60,203 bases of DNA from DAISJM01 sp036821485 (GTDB taxonomy: Bacteria; Verrucomicrobiota; Kiritimatiellia; CAIQIC01; JAGNIJ01). Position numbers and translations under genes: made by a program. The DNA lies in contig DAISJM010000020.1 in the NCBI GenBank assembly GCA_036821485.1, positions 1-60,203 of the forward strand. The letters run 5' to 3'. This document shows positions 16,525-23,307 of this stretch, piece by piece. A model generated the notes under the pieces. The model ran no database searches and was not told where the DNA came from. It saw only the letters and a list, made by a program, of their open reading frames with translations. Positions within the stretch are counted from its first letter, which is position 1. Each line of letters opens with the position of its first letter.

Positions 16525-17187
16525 ATGGATGCGATCATTCTTCTAGGTGCGCCGGGTGCAGGCAAGGGCACCGTGGCCGAGGGGATCAAGACCTCGACGG
16601 ATTTTGCGCACGTGTCGACGGGGGACATGCTGCGTGCGGCGGTGAAGGCGGGGAAACCTGTTGGGCTTGAGGCGAAGTCCTACATGGAGAAGGGTGAGCT
16701 TGTACCGGACGATGTGATCATGCGGATCGTGAAGGAACGTCTGGGGGCTGGTCCGCGTGATGCACGTTACATGTTTGATGGATTTCCCCGCACGCGTGAG
16801 CAGGCGCGGTTGCTTGACGAGGTGCTGCTTTCTTATGGAGGCGCCGTACGGAAGGTGTTCTTGCTGGACGTGCCCAGAGATATCCTTGTCGATCGGCTTT
16901 CGGGGCGGCGTGTGTGCCGCAATTGCGGTGCTGTGTATCATGTGCGCAATATTCCTTCCAAAGTCGAGGGTGTCTGCGACCTTTGCAAGGGGCCGTTGTA
17001 CCAGCGGGCTGATGACACGGAGGAAACCGTGTTGAACCGGCTTGAGGTTTTCAAGAAACAGACAGAGAGTCTGATTGCATACTACGAAGGCAAAGGTGTG
17101 CTGGCGCGAATCGCGGCCGGTGGACGGAAAGAGGATACTCAGGCTGAAATCCTGGGAATCCTTAGGAAGCTGACGCCCGTTAAATGA
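16525..17187 (+). CDS. adk: adenylate kinase, zinc-lid type
   Basis: Cytoplasmic nucleotide kinase (ATP + AMP to 2 ADP), 220 aa. The P-loop is ILLGAPGAGKGT. The AMP-binding segment is HVSTGDMLRAAVK and FDGFPRTREQA. The LID domain has two C-x2-C pairs (CRNCGAVYH and CDLCKG), the structural zinc form. The stop overlaps map by four bases (ATGA), so the two are coupled. Confidence 0.97.
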   Translation: MDAIILLGAPGAGKGTVAEGIKTSTDFAHVSTGDMLRAAVKAGKPVGLEAKSYMEKGELVPDDVIMRIVKERLGAGPRDARYMFDGFPRTREQARLLDEVLLSYGGAVRKVFLLDVPRDILVDRLSGRRVCRNCGAVYHVRNIPSKVEGVCDLCKGPLYQRADDTEETVLNRLEVFKKQTESLIAYYEGKGVLARIAAGGRKEDTQAEILGILRKLTPVK

Positions 17188-17939
17188 TCATCATCAAGAC
17201 CGCCGAAGAGCTGGCCTGCATGCGGGTCAGCGGTCAGATGGCAGCTGAAGTTCTCGATGCCGTAGGTCGGAAGGTCAGCCCTGGTGTGAGAACGGTGGAG
17301 CTTGACGAGTATGCTCAGGAGCTGATTGCGGGGATGGGGGCGAAGAGCGCGTTCTTTGGTTATCGAGGTTATCCGGGGCACATCTGCGTGTCCGTCAACG
17401 AGGAAGTCGTCCATGGAATACCGGGCAACCGGAAGATTCGAATGGGTGACCTCGTCAGTGTTGATGTTGGCGTGGTCTATGACGGGTTTGTGGGGGACAC
17501 TGCGACGACTGTGATGGTGGGTGTCGTGGATCCGGATGTTGTCCGATTGGCGAATGTTGGCCGGAAGGCCTTGGAGACGGCGGTTGAGAAGGCCGTGGCC
17601 GGGGCGCGACTGTCAGACGTGTCGCATGCCATACAGCAGGTTGTGGAGGGGGCCGGATTCAGCGTCGTGAGAGACTTTGTGGGACACGGGGTTGGCCGGA
17701 GCATGCACGAGGACCCGCAGGTTCCCAATTTCGGACCTCCGGGGCGTGGCCCGAAGCTGAAACCCGGAATGACCATTGCTTTGGAACCCATGGTAAACAT
17801 GGGGGCGTACGAGGTTGAAGTGCTGTCGGACGGATGGACCGTAGTTACGCGGGACCGTCGCCCATCGGTGCATTTTGAGCACTCGATAGCTGTGGGTGAA
17901 GGGACGTCAGAGATCCTGACATGCGTCAAACAGAGATAA
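17184..17939 (+). CDS. map: type I methionine aminopeptidase
   Basis: 251 aa; removes the initiator methionine from nascent proteins. The metal ligands are visible: two Asp in DVGVVYDGFVGDTATT, His in GHGVGRSMHEDP, Glu in LEPMV and Glu in FEHSIAVG. The substrate-side His lies in NEEVVHGIP. The start is the ATG of the overlap with adk; the last 19 bases overlap infA. Confidence 0.97.
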   Translation: MIIIKTAEELACMRVSGQMAAEVLDAVGRKVSPGVRTVELDEYAQELIAGMGAKSAFFGYRGYPGHICVSVNEEVVHGIPGNRKIRMGDLVSVDVGVVYDGFVGDTATTVMVGVVDPDVVRLANVGRKALETAVEKAVAGARLSDVSHAIQQVVEGAGFSVVRDFVGHGVGRSMHEDPQVPNFGPPGRGPKLKPGMTIALEPMVNMGAYEVEVLSDGWTVVTRDRRPSVHFEHSIAVGEGTSEILTCVKQR

Positions 17940-18151
17940 TTCGACTGGACGCGAGGGTCGTGAGTGTGATAGCAGATGCGGTCTTCCGCACCGAACTAGG
18001 TAATGGGCATCAGGTGGTGGCCCATGCGGCCAGGGAAGACAGGGAGAAAGCGATAGGCATAGGCTTGGGCGACAGGGTGCGGGTGGACATGTCACCTTAT
18101 GACATGTCCAGCGGACAATTGGTTTTTGAGGAGAGAAGGGCGGAGTCATGA
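17921..18151 (+). CDS. infA: translation initiation factor IF-1 (divergent)
   Basis: 76 aa single OB-fold protein that binds the ribosomal A site during initiation. The family pattern is kept at ARVVSVIADAVFRTELGNGHQVVAH, GDRVRVDMSPYDMSSGQLVFEER and in gene position (between map and rpmJ). The middle loop, usually GKMRKNYIRIL, reads AREDREKAIGIGLG, so the basic rRNA-contacting residues are largely replaced. It starts inside map and ends in an ATGA overlap with rpmJ. Confidence 0.93.
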   Translation: MRQTEIIRLDARVVSVIADAVFRTELGNGHQVVAHAAREDREKAIGIGLGDRVRVDMSPYDMSSGQLVFEERRAES

Positions 18152-18261
18152 AAGTCAGAAGTTCGGTCAAGAGAATATGTGAGCGTTGCAAAGTGGTTCG
18201 CAGAAAGCGGACAGTTCGGGTGATTTGCAGCAACCCGCGTCACAAGCAGCGTCAAGGGTAA
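18148..18261 (+). CDS. rpmJ: 50S ribosomal protein L36
   Basis: 37 aa, read directly from the sequence: MKVRSSVKRICERCKVVRRK and then a C-terminal RVICSNPRHKQRQG. The zinc ligands Cys11, Cys14, Cys27 and His32 are present. Its ATG overlaps the infA stop codon (ATGA). Position infA-rpmJ-rpsM is canonical. Confidence 0.96.
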   Translation: MKVRSSVKRICERCKVVRRKRTVRVICSNPRHKQRQG

Positions 18262-18273
18262 GGAGCACGATTC

Positions 18274-18672
18274 ATGCCGCGAGTTTTTGGTATTGATATT
18301 CCGGGTAAGAAACGAGTGGAGTTTTCGCTTCGCTACATCTATGGCATTGGTCGTGCGCAGGCACGCAAGTTGGTGGAAAAGGCGCATATCGACCCAGCCA
18401 AGAAAGCCGACGACCTGACTGACGAAGAAGTCACGTCGCTGGCCAACCTGCTTCAGACCAGCTTCAAGGTGGAGGGTGATCTTCGCCGGGAAGTTCAGCA
18501 GAATATTAAGCGGCTGATTGCCATTGGGTCATACCGTGGCACCCGGCATCGCAAGGGGTTGCCGGTGCGCGGTCAGCGGACCAGCACGAATGCGCGTACG
18601 CGCAAGGGACCCCGCAAGACAGTAGGTGCCGTGCGCGGCAAAGATGCGCGCGCCGCAGTAAAGGCAGAATAG
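18274..18672 (+). CDS. rpsM: 30S ribosomal protein S13
   Basis: 132 aa, slightly longer than usual through an acidic/alanine tail. The helix-two-turn-helix region VEFSLRYIYGIGRAQARKL and the tRNA-contacting GSYRGTRHRKGLPVRGQRTSTNARTRKG-type end (visible from about 18525) are diagnostic. It starts the alpha group. Confidence 0.97.
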   Translation: MPRVFGIDIPGKKRVEFSLRYIYGIGRAQARKLVEKAHIDPAKKADDLTDEEVTSLANLLQTSFKVEGDLRREVQQNIKRLIAIGSYRGTRHRKGLPVRGQRTSTNARTRKGPRKTVGAVRGKDARAAVKAE

Positions 18673-18713
18673 GCTTCGGAAACAGCACACCGAGTGTATC
18701 GGGAGATTGACGC

Positions 18714-19220
18714 ATGTCAGAAGACAAAGAGAAGAAGGATGAGCAGCCCAAGGCTTCTGCCCCCGCAGCGGCTGTGGCGACAGGAACCCCGCCTGAGGGT
18801 GCCCCTGCGCAACCTGGTGTGCCCGGCGAAGAGGCCGGGAAACCGGTTAAGCGGAAGGTGAAGGGTGCCAAGAACGTTCCCGTGGGCATCGTTTTCATTC
18901 GTGCCACGTTCAACAATACGATTGTGACGATCACCGATATGCGAGGCGCTGTGGTGGCTTGGAGTTCCGCGGGGCGCTGCGGCTTCAAGGGGTCGCGTCG
19001 GAGTACGGCATATGCAGCCACGATGGTAGCCCAAGAGGCTGGCAGGCAGGCTGTGGGGCATGGCATGCATGAAGTTGAAGTGCGTGTTCAGGGGCCGGGC
19101 GCCGGGCGTGAGTCGGCCATACGTGCGATTCAAGCAGCGGGCCTTAATATTACGGCCATCAAGGATATCACACCAGTTGCGCACAACGGTTGTCGTGCGC
19201 CGAAGCGGCGGCGTGTTTAG
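18714..19220 (+). CDS. rpsK: 30S ribosomal protein S11 with extended N-terminus
   Basis: 168 aa against the usual 125-130. The S11 core starts near residue 50 (NVPVGIVFIRATFNNTIVTI) and includes SSAGRCGFKGSRRSTAYAA and VRVQGPGAGRESAIRAIQ, ending NGCRAPKRRRV. The first 45-50 residues are rich in Lys, Glu, Pro and Ala (low complexity, probably disordered). No in-frame ATG lies near the core, so the extension is probably translated. Confidence 0.95.
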   Translation: MSEDKEKKDEQPKASAPAAAVATGTPPEGAPAQPGVPGEEAGKPVKRKVKGAKNVPVGIVFIRATFNNTIVTITDMRGAVVAWSSAGRCGFKGSRRSTAYAATMVAQEAGRQAVGHGMHEVEVRVQGPGAGRESAIRAIQAAGLNITAIKDITPVAHNGCRAPKRRRV

Positions 19221-19249
19221 GAAAACGGCGAAAGTCGAGGAGATGATTT

Positions 19250-19876
19250 ATGGGTAGGTATACTGGACCAGTTTGTCGGCTCTGCCGCCGGGAAGGAATG
19301 AAACTCTTCCTGAAGGGCGACCGTTGTTTCATGGCCAAGTGCGCCATTGAGACTGGGCGTCCGTCGCCGGGTATGCACGGTACGCGCCGCGGCAAGATGT
19401 CGGATTACGGCGTTCAACTTCGCGAGAAGCAGCGTCTTCGCAGGATGTATGGAATGCAGGAAGGCCAATTCCGCCTCTTCTTCCGCCGTGCGTTGCGTCA
19501 GCGTGGTATCACGGGTGAGATTTTGCTGCAGTCGTTGGAGTTGCGACTGGACAATGTGGTCTATCGTTTGGGTTTTGCGCCCTCTCGTCGCGCCGCTCGT
19601 CAGTTTGTCGGACATGGGCACATCATGATCAACGGTCATAAGGCGGATGTGCCATCCATCGCGCTCAAGGTGGGGGATGTGGTCCAGGTGAAGGACCGCA
19701 AGCAGAGCCGCGATTATGCCGCGAAATTTGTTGAGATTGCTGAGAGCCGCGGCCTCGTGCCGTGGATTTCTCTCGATAAGGAACACTTGAAGGGCGAGAT
19801 CCTCCGCGTGCCGACACGCGAGGAAATCGGTCCCGTCGTTCGAGAACAACTCATCGTCGAGTTGTACTCGAAGTAG
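19250..19876 (+). CDS. rpsD: 30S ribosomal protein S4, zinc-finger type
   Basis: 208 aa. The N-terminal zinc site C9-x2-C12-x13-C26-x4-C31 (CRLCRR... DRCFMAKC) is intact, unlike the cysteine-free S4 of many species. The S4 RNA-binding domain shows RLDNVVYRLGFAPSRRAARQFVGHGH. In several bacteria S4 represses the alpha genes. Confidence 0.97.
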   Translation: MGRYTGPVCRLCRREGMKLFLKGDRCFMAKCAIETGRPSPGMHGTRRGKMSDYGVQLREKQRLRRMYGMQEGQFRLFFRRALRQRGITGEILLQSLELRLDNVVYRLGFAPSRRAARQFVGHGHIMINGHKADVPSIALKVGDVVQVKDRKQSRDYAAKFVEIAESRGLVPWISLDKEHLKGEILRVPTREEIGPVVREQLIVELYSK

Positions 19877-19896
19877 AAGAACAGAGAACACCATAC

Positions 19897-19917
19897 GAGC
19901 CGGCTAACGCCCGGTTC
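19897..19917 (+). promoter_or_regulatory. hairpin in the rpsD-rpoA leader
   Basis: GAGCCGG (19897-19903) pairs with CCGGTTC (19911-19917), seven base pairs with one G-T wobble and a seven-base loop. It lies immediately upstream of the rpoA Shine-Dalgarno (GGGAGG). There is no T-run. It could tune RpoA translation relative to the ribosomal proteins or be fortuitous. Confidence 0.3.
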
Positions 19918-19930
19918 TGGGAGGGTTATT

Positions 19931-20950
19931 ATGCCGATCCGATTGGGTCGTTTCGAAATGCCGCGGCGCATCGTCAAAGATGATGCCGGTGCCACGTCCA
20001 CCTACGCGAAATTCATTGCGGAGCCGTTCGAGGCCGGCTACAGCCGTACCTTGGGAAATTCCCTGCGCCGCGTGTTGCTGTCGTCGCTCGAGGGAGCGGC
20101 GATTTCATCCGTCAAGATTGAGGGCGCTGAACACGAGTTCTGCAGCCTGCCAGGTGTGGTCGAGGATGTGACGGATGTTATCCTCAACCTCAAGCAGGTT
20201 CTGCTGAAGATGTACTCGCGGTCGACGCGCAAGCTCAAGATCAGCGTCAAGGGCCCGGGTGAAGTGACGGCCGGCGACATTCAGACGGATGGCACCGTGG
20301 TTGTGCTGAATCCGGATCACCACATTGCCACATTGGACAAGGACGGGAAGTTCGAAGCGGAGCTTGAGGTCCAGATCGGTCGCGGTTATTGCCCCGCCGA
20401 TTGGAACAAGAAGGAAGAGCAGGTTATTGGCCTGATTCCGATCGACTCGCTCTATTCGCCTGTCCGCCGCGTGAAGTATGCCGTGGAGAACACGCGCGTC
20501 GGCCGCCGCACGGATTATGACAAACTCATCCTGGAGATTTGGACGGATGGCCGGGTGACGCCGGATGAGGCCTTGACGCTCTCGGCGGCAATTCTCCGGC
20601 ATCATCTGGATGTCTTCGTTAACTTCGACAAGGATCTTGTGGAGTTTGAGGAGAGCGAGAAGCAGGAAGATCCTGAGCGCGAGGAACTGCGTCGCAAGCT
20701 GTCCATCAGCGTCAACGAGATCGAGTTGAGCGTGCGTGCGGCGAACTGCCTCAACAACGCGAACATCACGACCGTGGGCGAACTTGCTCAGAAGACAGAA
20801 GCGGAGATGCTGAAGTATCGTAACTTCGGCAAGAAGTCCCTGAACGAGATCAAGCAGAAGCTTTCAGAGCTTGGACTCTCGCTGGGGATGACCTTCGATT
20901 CAGACTTGCTGAAGACCAAGGCGCCAGCTTCCGACATACTGAAAATCTAA
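19931..20950 (+). CDS. rpoA: RNA polymerase subunit alpha
   Basis: 339 aa. The N-terminal dimerisation domain shows FEAGYSRTLGNSLRRVLLSSLEGAAI, and the insert domain region GEVTAGDIQTDGTVVVLNPDHHIATL is conserved. The C-terminal domain (from about residue 255) has SVRAANCLNNANITTVGELAQ and YRNFGKKSLNEIKQKL, the DNA UP-element and activator contact surface. It follows rpsD after a 54-base leader and precedes rplQ. Confidence 0.98.
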   Translation: MPIRLGRFEMPRRIVKDDAGATSTYAKFIAEPFEAGYSRTLGNSLRRVLLSSLEGAAISSVKIEGAEHEFCSLPGVVEDVTDVILNLKQVLLKMYSRSTRKLKISVKGPGEVTAGDIQTDGTVVVLNPDHHIATLDKDGKFEAELEVQIGRGYCPADWNKKEEQVIGLIPIDSLYSPVRRVKYAVENTRVGRRTDYDKLILEIWTDGRVTPDEALTLSAAILRHHLDVFVNFDKDLVEFEESEKQEDPEREELRRKLSISVNEIELSVRAANCLNNANITTVGELAQKTEAEMLKYRNFGKKSLNEIKQKLSELGLSLGMTFDSDLLKTKAPASDILKI

Positions 20951-20982
20951 TGGCGGCTTGAAACGACCGATTGGGGTGCACT

Positions 20983-21474
20983 ATGCGACATCGTAAAAAA
21001 ACCATCAAATTGGGCCGGACGTCAGCACATCGCGACGCCCTGTTTGCGAGCTTGGTCTGCAACCTGGTGCGTGTGAATCGCATCACGACGACATTGCAGA
21101 AGGCCAAGGCAGCTCGAAGCGTGGCGGAGAAGATGGTCACGTTGGGCAAGAGAGGCGACATCTCCTCCTTGCGTCGTGCCGTTTCCATACTCCGACAGCA
21201 GGAGGCGGTGAAGATTCTCTTTGGGACCATCGCTCCTGCCTTTAAGGATCGTGCGGGTGGCTACACGCGGATCGTTCGGCTTGGGCGTCGCGCAAGCGAC
21301 GGGGCAGAAATGGCGATCCTTGAGTGGGTCAACTACGTTCCCAAGGCGCCGAAGACGAAGGATAAGAAGGACGACAAGAAGGTTGCCTCCAAGGACGACG
21401 AGAAGAAGGCCAAGAAGACAAAGAAAGCGGCCGAGGGGAAGGAAGCTTCCAAGGAGAAGACGGCCAAAGCGTAG
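20983..21474 (+). CDS. rplQ: 50S ribosomal protein L17 with lysine-rich tail
   Basis: 163 aa from the ATG at 20983 (MRHRKKTIKLGRTSAHRDAL). The L17 core ends near residue 115 (YTRIVRLGRRASDGAEMAILEW). The remaining 45 or so residues are almost entirely Lys, Ala, Asp, Glu and Thr, a low-complexity tail absent from most L17 proteins. It is the last gene before the terminator. Confidence 0.96.
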   Translation: MRHRKKTIKLGRTSAHRDALFASLVCNLVRVNRITTTLQKAKAARSVAEKMVTLGKRGDISSLRRAVSILRQQEAVKILFGTIAPAFKDRAGGYTRIVRLGRRASDGAEMAILEWVNYVPKAPKTKDKKDDKKVASKDDEKKAKKTKKAAEGKEASKEKTAKA

Positions 21475-21509
21475 AGGTTGTTGAGGCAGCGGATTTTGAG
21501 TGATTCAGC

Positions 21510-21543
21510 GAGGGCTTTCCCATCGAGAGGCGGGAAAGCCCTC
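21510..21543 (+). terminator. hairpin terminator between convergent genes
   Basis: GAGGGCTTTCCC (21510-21521) and GGGAAAGCCCTC (21532-21543) form a perfect 12-bp stem with a ten-base loop, 36 bases after the rplQ stop. The following bases CGTGTTTCT are only weakly T-rich. It sits between convergent genes and probably serves both strands. Confidence 0.8.
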
Positions 21544-21551
21544 CGTGTTTC

Positions 21552-22103
21552 TCAGTGCGGGGATTGGGTGCTGTCTTCCGATGATGCGGCAGCCGGATGT
21601 TGGTAACGGGCGCTGCTTCGTGCGCGGAAGAACTCGATGAGTTCTTCGGGTTTATAGAGTTCCGGGCGGCCACCCGGCCAATCGAATACCTTGCAGTAGT
21701 TACGCAGTCCGCTCGGTTGAACAATAAAGACAGCCGGGCACTTGCGAACATCGAAGTCCTGCGCGAGTTTCTGACAGTCAGGATTGGAGGGGAGGGGAAT
21801 ATCCACCTTGATGTAGTCGCGCAGGTAGTCTTTCACCTTCGATGTGTTCAATCCCTTGCCCTCAAACCAACTGCAGAGGCCCTTCTCATTTTCCGGCGCT
21901 TGCCGGGAGAAATATATGAAGATGTCCGCGCCGGTTTGTTTCTGAAGCTCCAAGGCCTTCTCGTAGCCCTTGGCCTTGTTGAACCACGACGTAGGAAGCT
22001 TGACGCTTTGTGCGGTGGAATTGGGTGTGGGAGGGGATTGCTGGCCGAAGGCGGATGATGCGGCGAGCATGGTGACAAGGATCCAAAGATAACTGTGTCT
22101 CAC
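21552..22103 (-). CDS. exported thioredoxin-fold protein without CxxC
   Basis: 183 aa. A signal peptide is visible (MRHSYLWILVTMLAASSAFG). The rest follows the thioredoxin-like pattern: ALELQKQTGADIFIYFS, DYIKVDIPLP, FDVRKCPAVFIVQPSG with the cis-Pro type turn. There is no CxxC active site; the equivalent stretch reads GLCSWFEGKG with a single cysteine, and another cysteine precedes PAVF. A redox role is therefore doubtful, and a binding or chaperone-like role is possible. It is coupled to the upstream TlpA-like gene by a four-base overlap. Confidence 0.8.
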   Translation of the reverse strand: MRHSYLWILVTMLAASSAFGQQSPPTPNSTAQSVKLPTSWFNKAKGYEKALELQKQTGADIFIYFSRQAPENEKGLCSWFEGKGLNTSKVKDYLRDYIKVDIPLPSNPDCQKLAQDFDVRKCPAVFIVQPSGLRNYCKVFDWPGGRPELYKPEELIEFFRARSSARYQHPAAASSEDSTQSPH

Positions 22104-23140
22104 GGTGTGATCTCCTGTGACTTTTCCTGATCCTCTATCGTAGTCCGCAGTCGGAGAGCGGACTCGTAGAAATCCATGGCGGTGCGGATGGAGCCTTTCT
22201 CGCGGGGATCCTCACACTGCGCAAGAGCTTTCTTTTCGGTGGCGAGAGCCTTCTCCAGGAGCCCAGCCGAGAAGTACAGGCGTGCTAGGGTGTCCAGCAC
22301 AGAAGAGTCGGTGCCCTGCGTCAGCAGAGAGGCCTTGGTGATGGCTTCCCAAGCTATAGCGAGGTCGCATGCCTCGGGAGGGGATGTCGATGCAATCCAT
22401 GCCAGCATATTGAGATTGTCAGGGGCATCCTGAAAAGCAGCCAGCATGGCGACATAGACTTTCTTGAACTCAGCTGTTCGATCGGCTTGTGCAAGGAGTC
22501 CCAGCTTCATCTGGTAGTAGTCTGGCTCGCGCGGATGGCTGGTGATGAGCCCGTCGACTTTCTCGATGGCGGCGTCGAGGTCGCCTGCCATCACGAGTTG
22601 CTGGAGTTCTGCGAGGCTTTGCTCGTCGGTGCCGGTGATGGAATCTGGTACGGGTTGCCCGCCCAGGACGAGAGCCAGTGCCTCCTCGAGGCCGTCCAAA
22701 GGATTTCCACTCCAGGCAATGAGTCCGTTGGTGTCGATGATGAAGGCATGAGGAATAGAGAAGTCGGGACCGATGTAGGCAAGAGGTGTTGTTGCGTTGG
22801 TGTCGATGGCGAGACGATAGGGGATGGGATGCTTGGCGAGGTAGGCCTTGAGATCCTCTTCTGAGTCGGTCGTGACACCCACGACGACGACGGACTGAGT
22901 TGAGAAGGTCGTGTGGATATCGGCAAAGATGGGCAGGGAACGTCGACAGGGCAGACAGGTGGTCGCCCAGAAATCGACCACGTAGACGGTCTTGCCGTCG
23001 GGATGCGAAGGGTCAATAGCGGAACCGTTGAGCCATTTCTGGGCTGTAATGGGCAGGGCTGGACTGCCTATGTCTGCAGCGATCAGGGGTTGGGCGCAAA
23101 GGAAGAGCATCAAAAGAAGGAACAGGGGCGTCTTGGTCAT
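22100..23140 (-). CDS. exported TlpA-like thiol-disulfide protein with TPR-type C-terminus
   Basis: 346 aa from the ATG at 23140; a longer upstream frame has no signal peptide at its start, whereas MTKTPLFLLLMLFLCAQPLIA is one. The thioredoxin fold shows VVDFWATTCLPCRRSLPIFADI with the active-site CLPC, and the PHAFIIDTNGLIAWSGNP strand. Residues from about 190 to the end are helical repeats (e.g. SVLDTLARLYFSAGLLEKAL) resembling TPR units. Periplasmic disulfide reduction is the family role; the partner is unknown. It forms an operon with the CxxC-less paralogue downstream. Confidence 0.85.
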   Translation of the reverse strand: MTKTPLFLLLMLFLCAQPLIAADIGSPALPITAQKWLNGSAIDPSHPDGKTVYVVDFWATTCLPCRRSLPIFADIHTTFSTQSVVVVGVTTDSEEDLKAYLAKHPIPYRLAIDTNATTPLAYIGPDFSIPHAFIIDTNGLIAWSGNPLDGLEEALALVLGGQPVPDSITGTDEQSLAELQQLVMAGDLDAAIEKVDGLITSHPREPDYYQMKLGLLAQADRTAEFKKVYVAMLAAFQDAPDNLNMLAWIASTSPPEACDLAIAWEAITKASLLTQGTDSSVLDTLARLYFSAGLLEKALATEKKALAQCEDPREKGSIRTAMDFYESALRLRTTIEDQEKSQEITP

Positions 23141-23269
23141 GAGCAGCGGGCCTTTCGTTGGGCAGTGCTGTGCATAGGTGCAAGGCGTACAGAAGCAGTT
23201 TGGTTGGGGGGCCGCAAGTTCAATGTGCGACGTAACGGACACGCTGGAGAAATGGGCATAATTTGGCCC

Positions 23270-23296
23270 TTGACTGATACCGGTATCATATATATC
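23270..23296 (+). promoter_or_regulatory. promoter-like elements with a perfect palindromic operator candidate
   Basis: TTGACT (23270-23275) is followed by the 14-base perfect palindrome TGATACCGGTATCA (23275-23288) and then TATATC (23291-23296) as a possible -10, spacing 15. The palindrome lies between the two boxes. Its CG-centred symmetry is like that of LacI-family operators. The GH94 gene starts 12 bases after the -10, so the leader would be very short. No regulator gene is in the window. Confidence 0.45.
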
Positions 23297-23307
23297 GTCA
23301 ATCGGCC

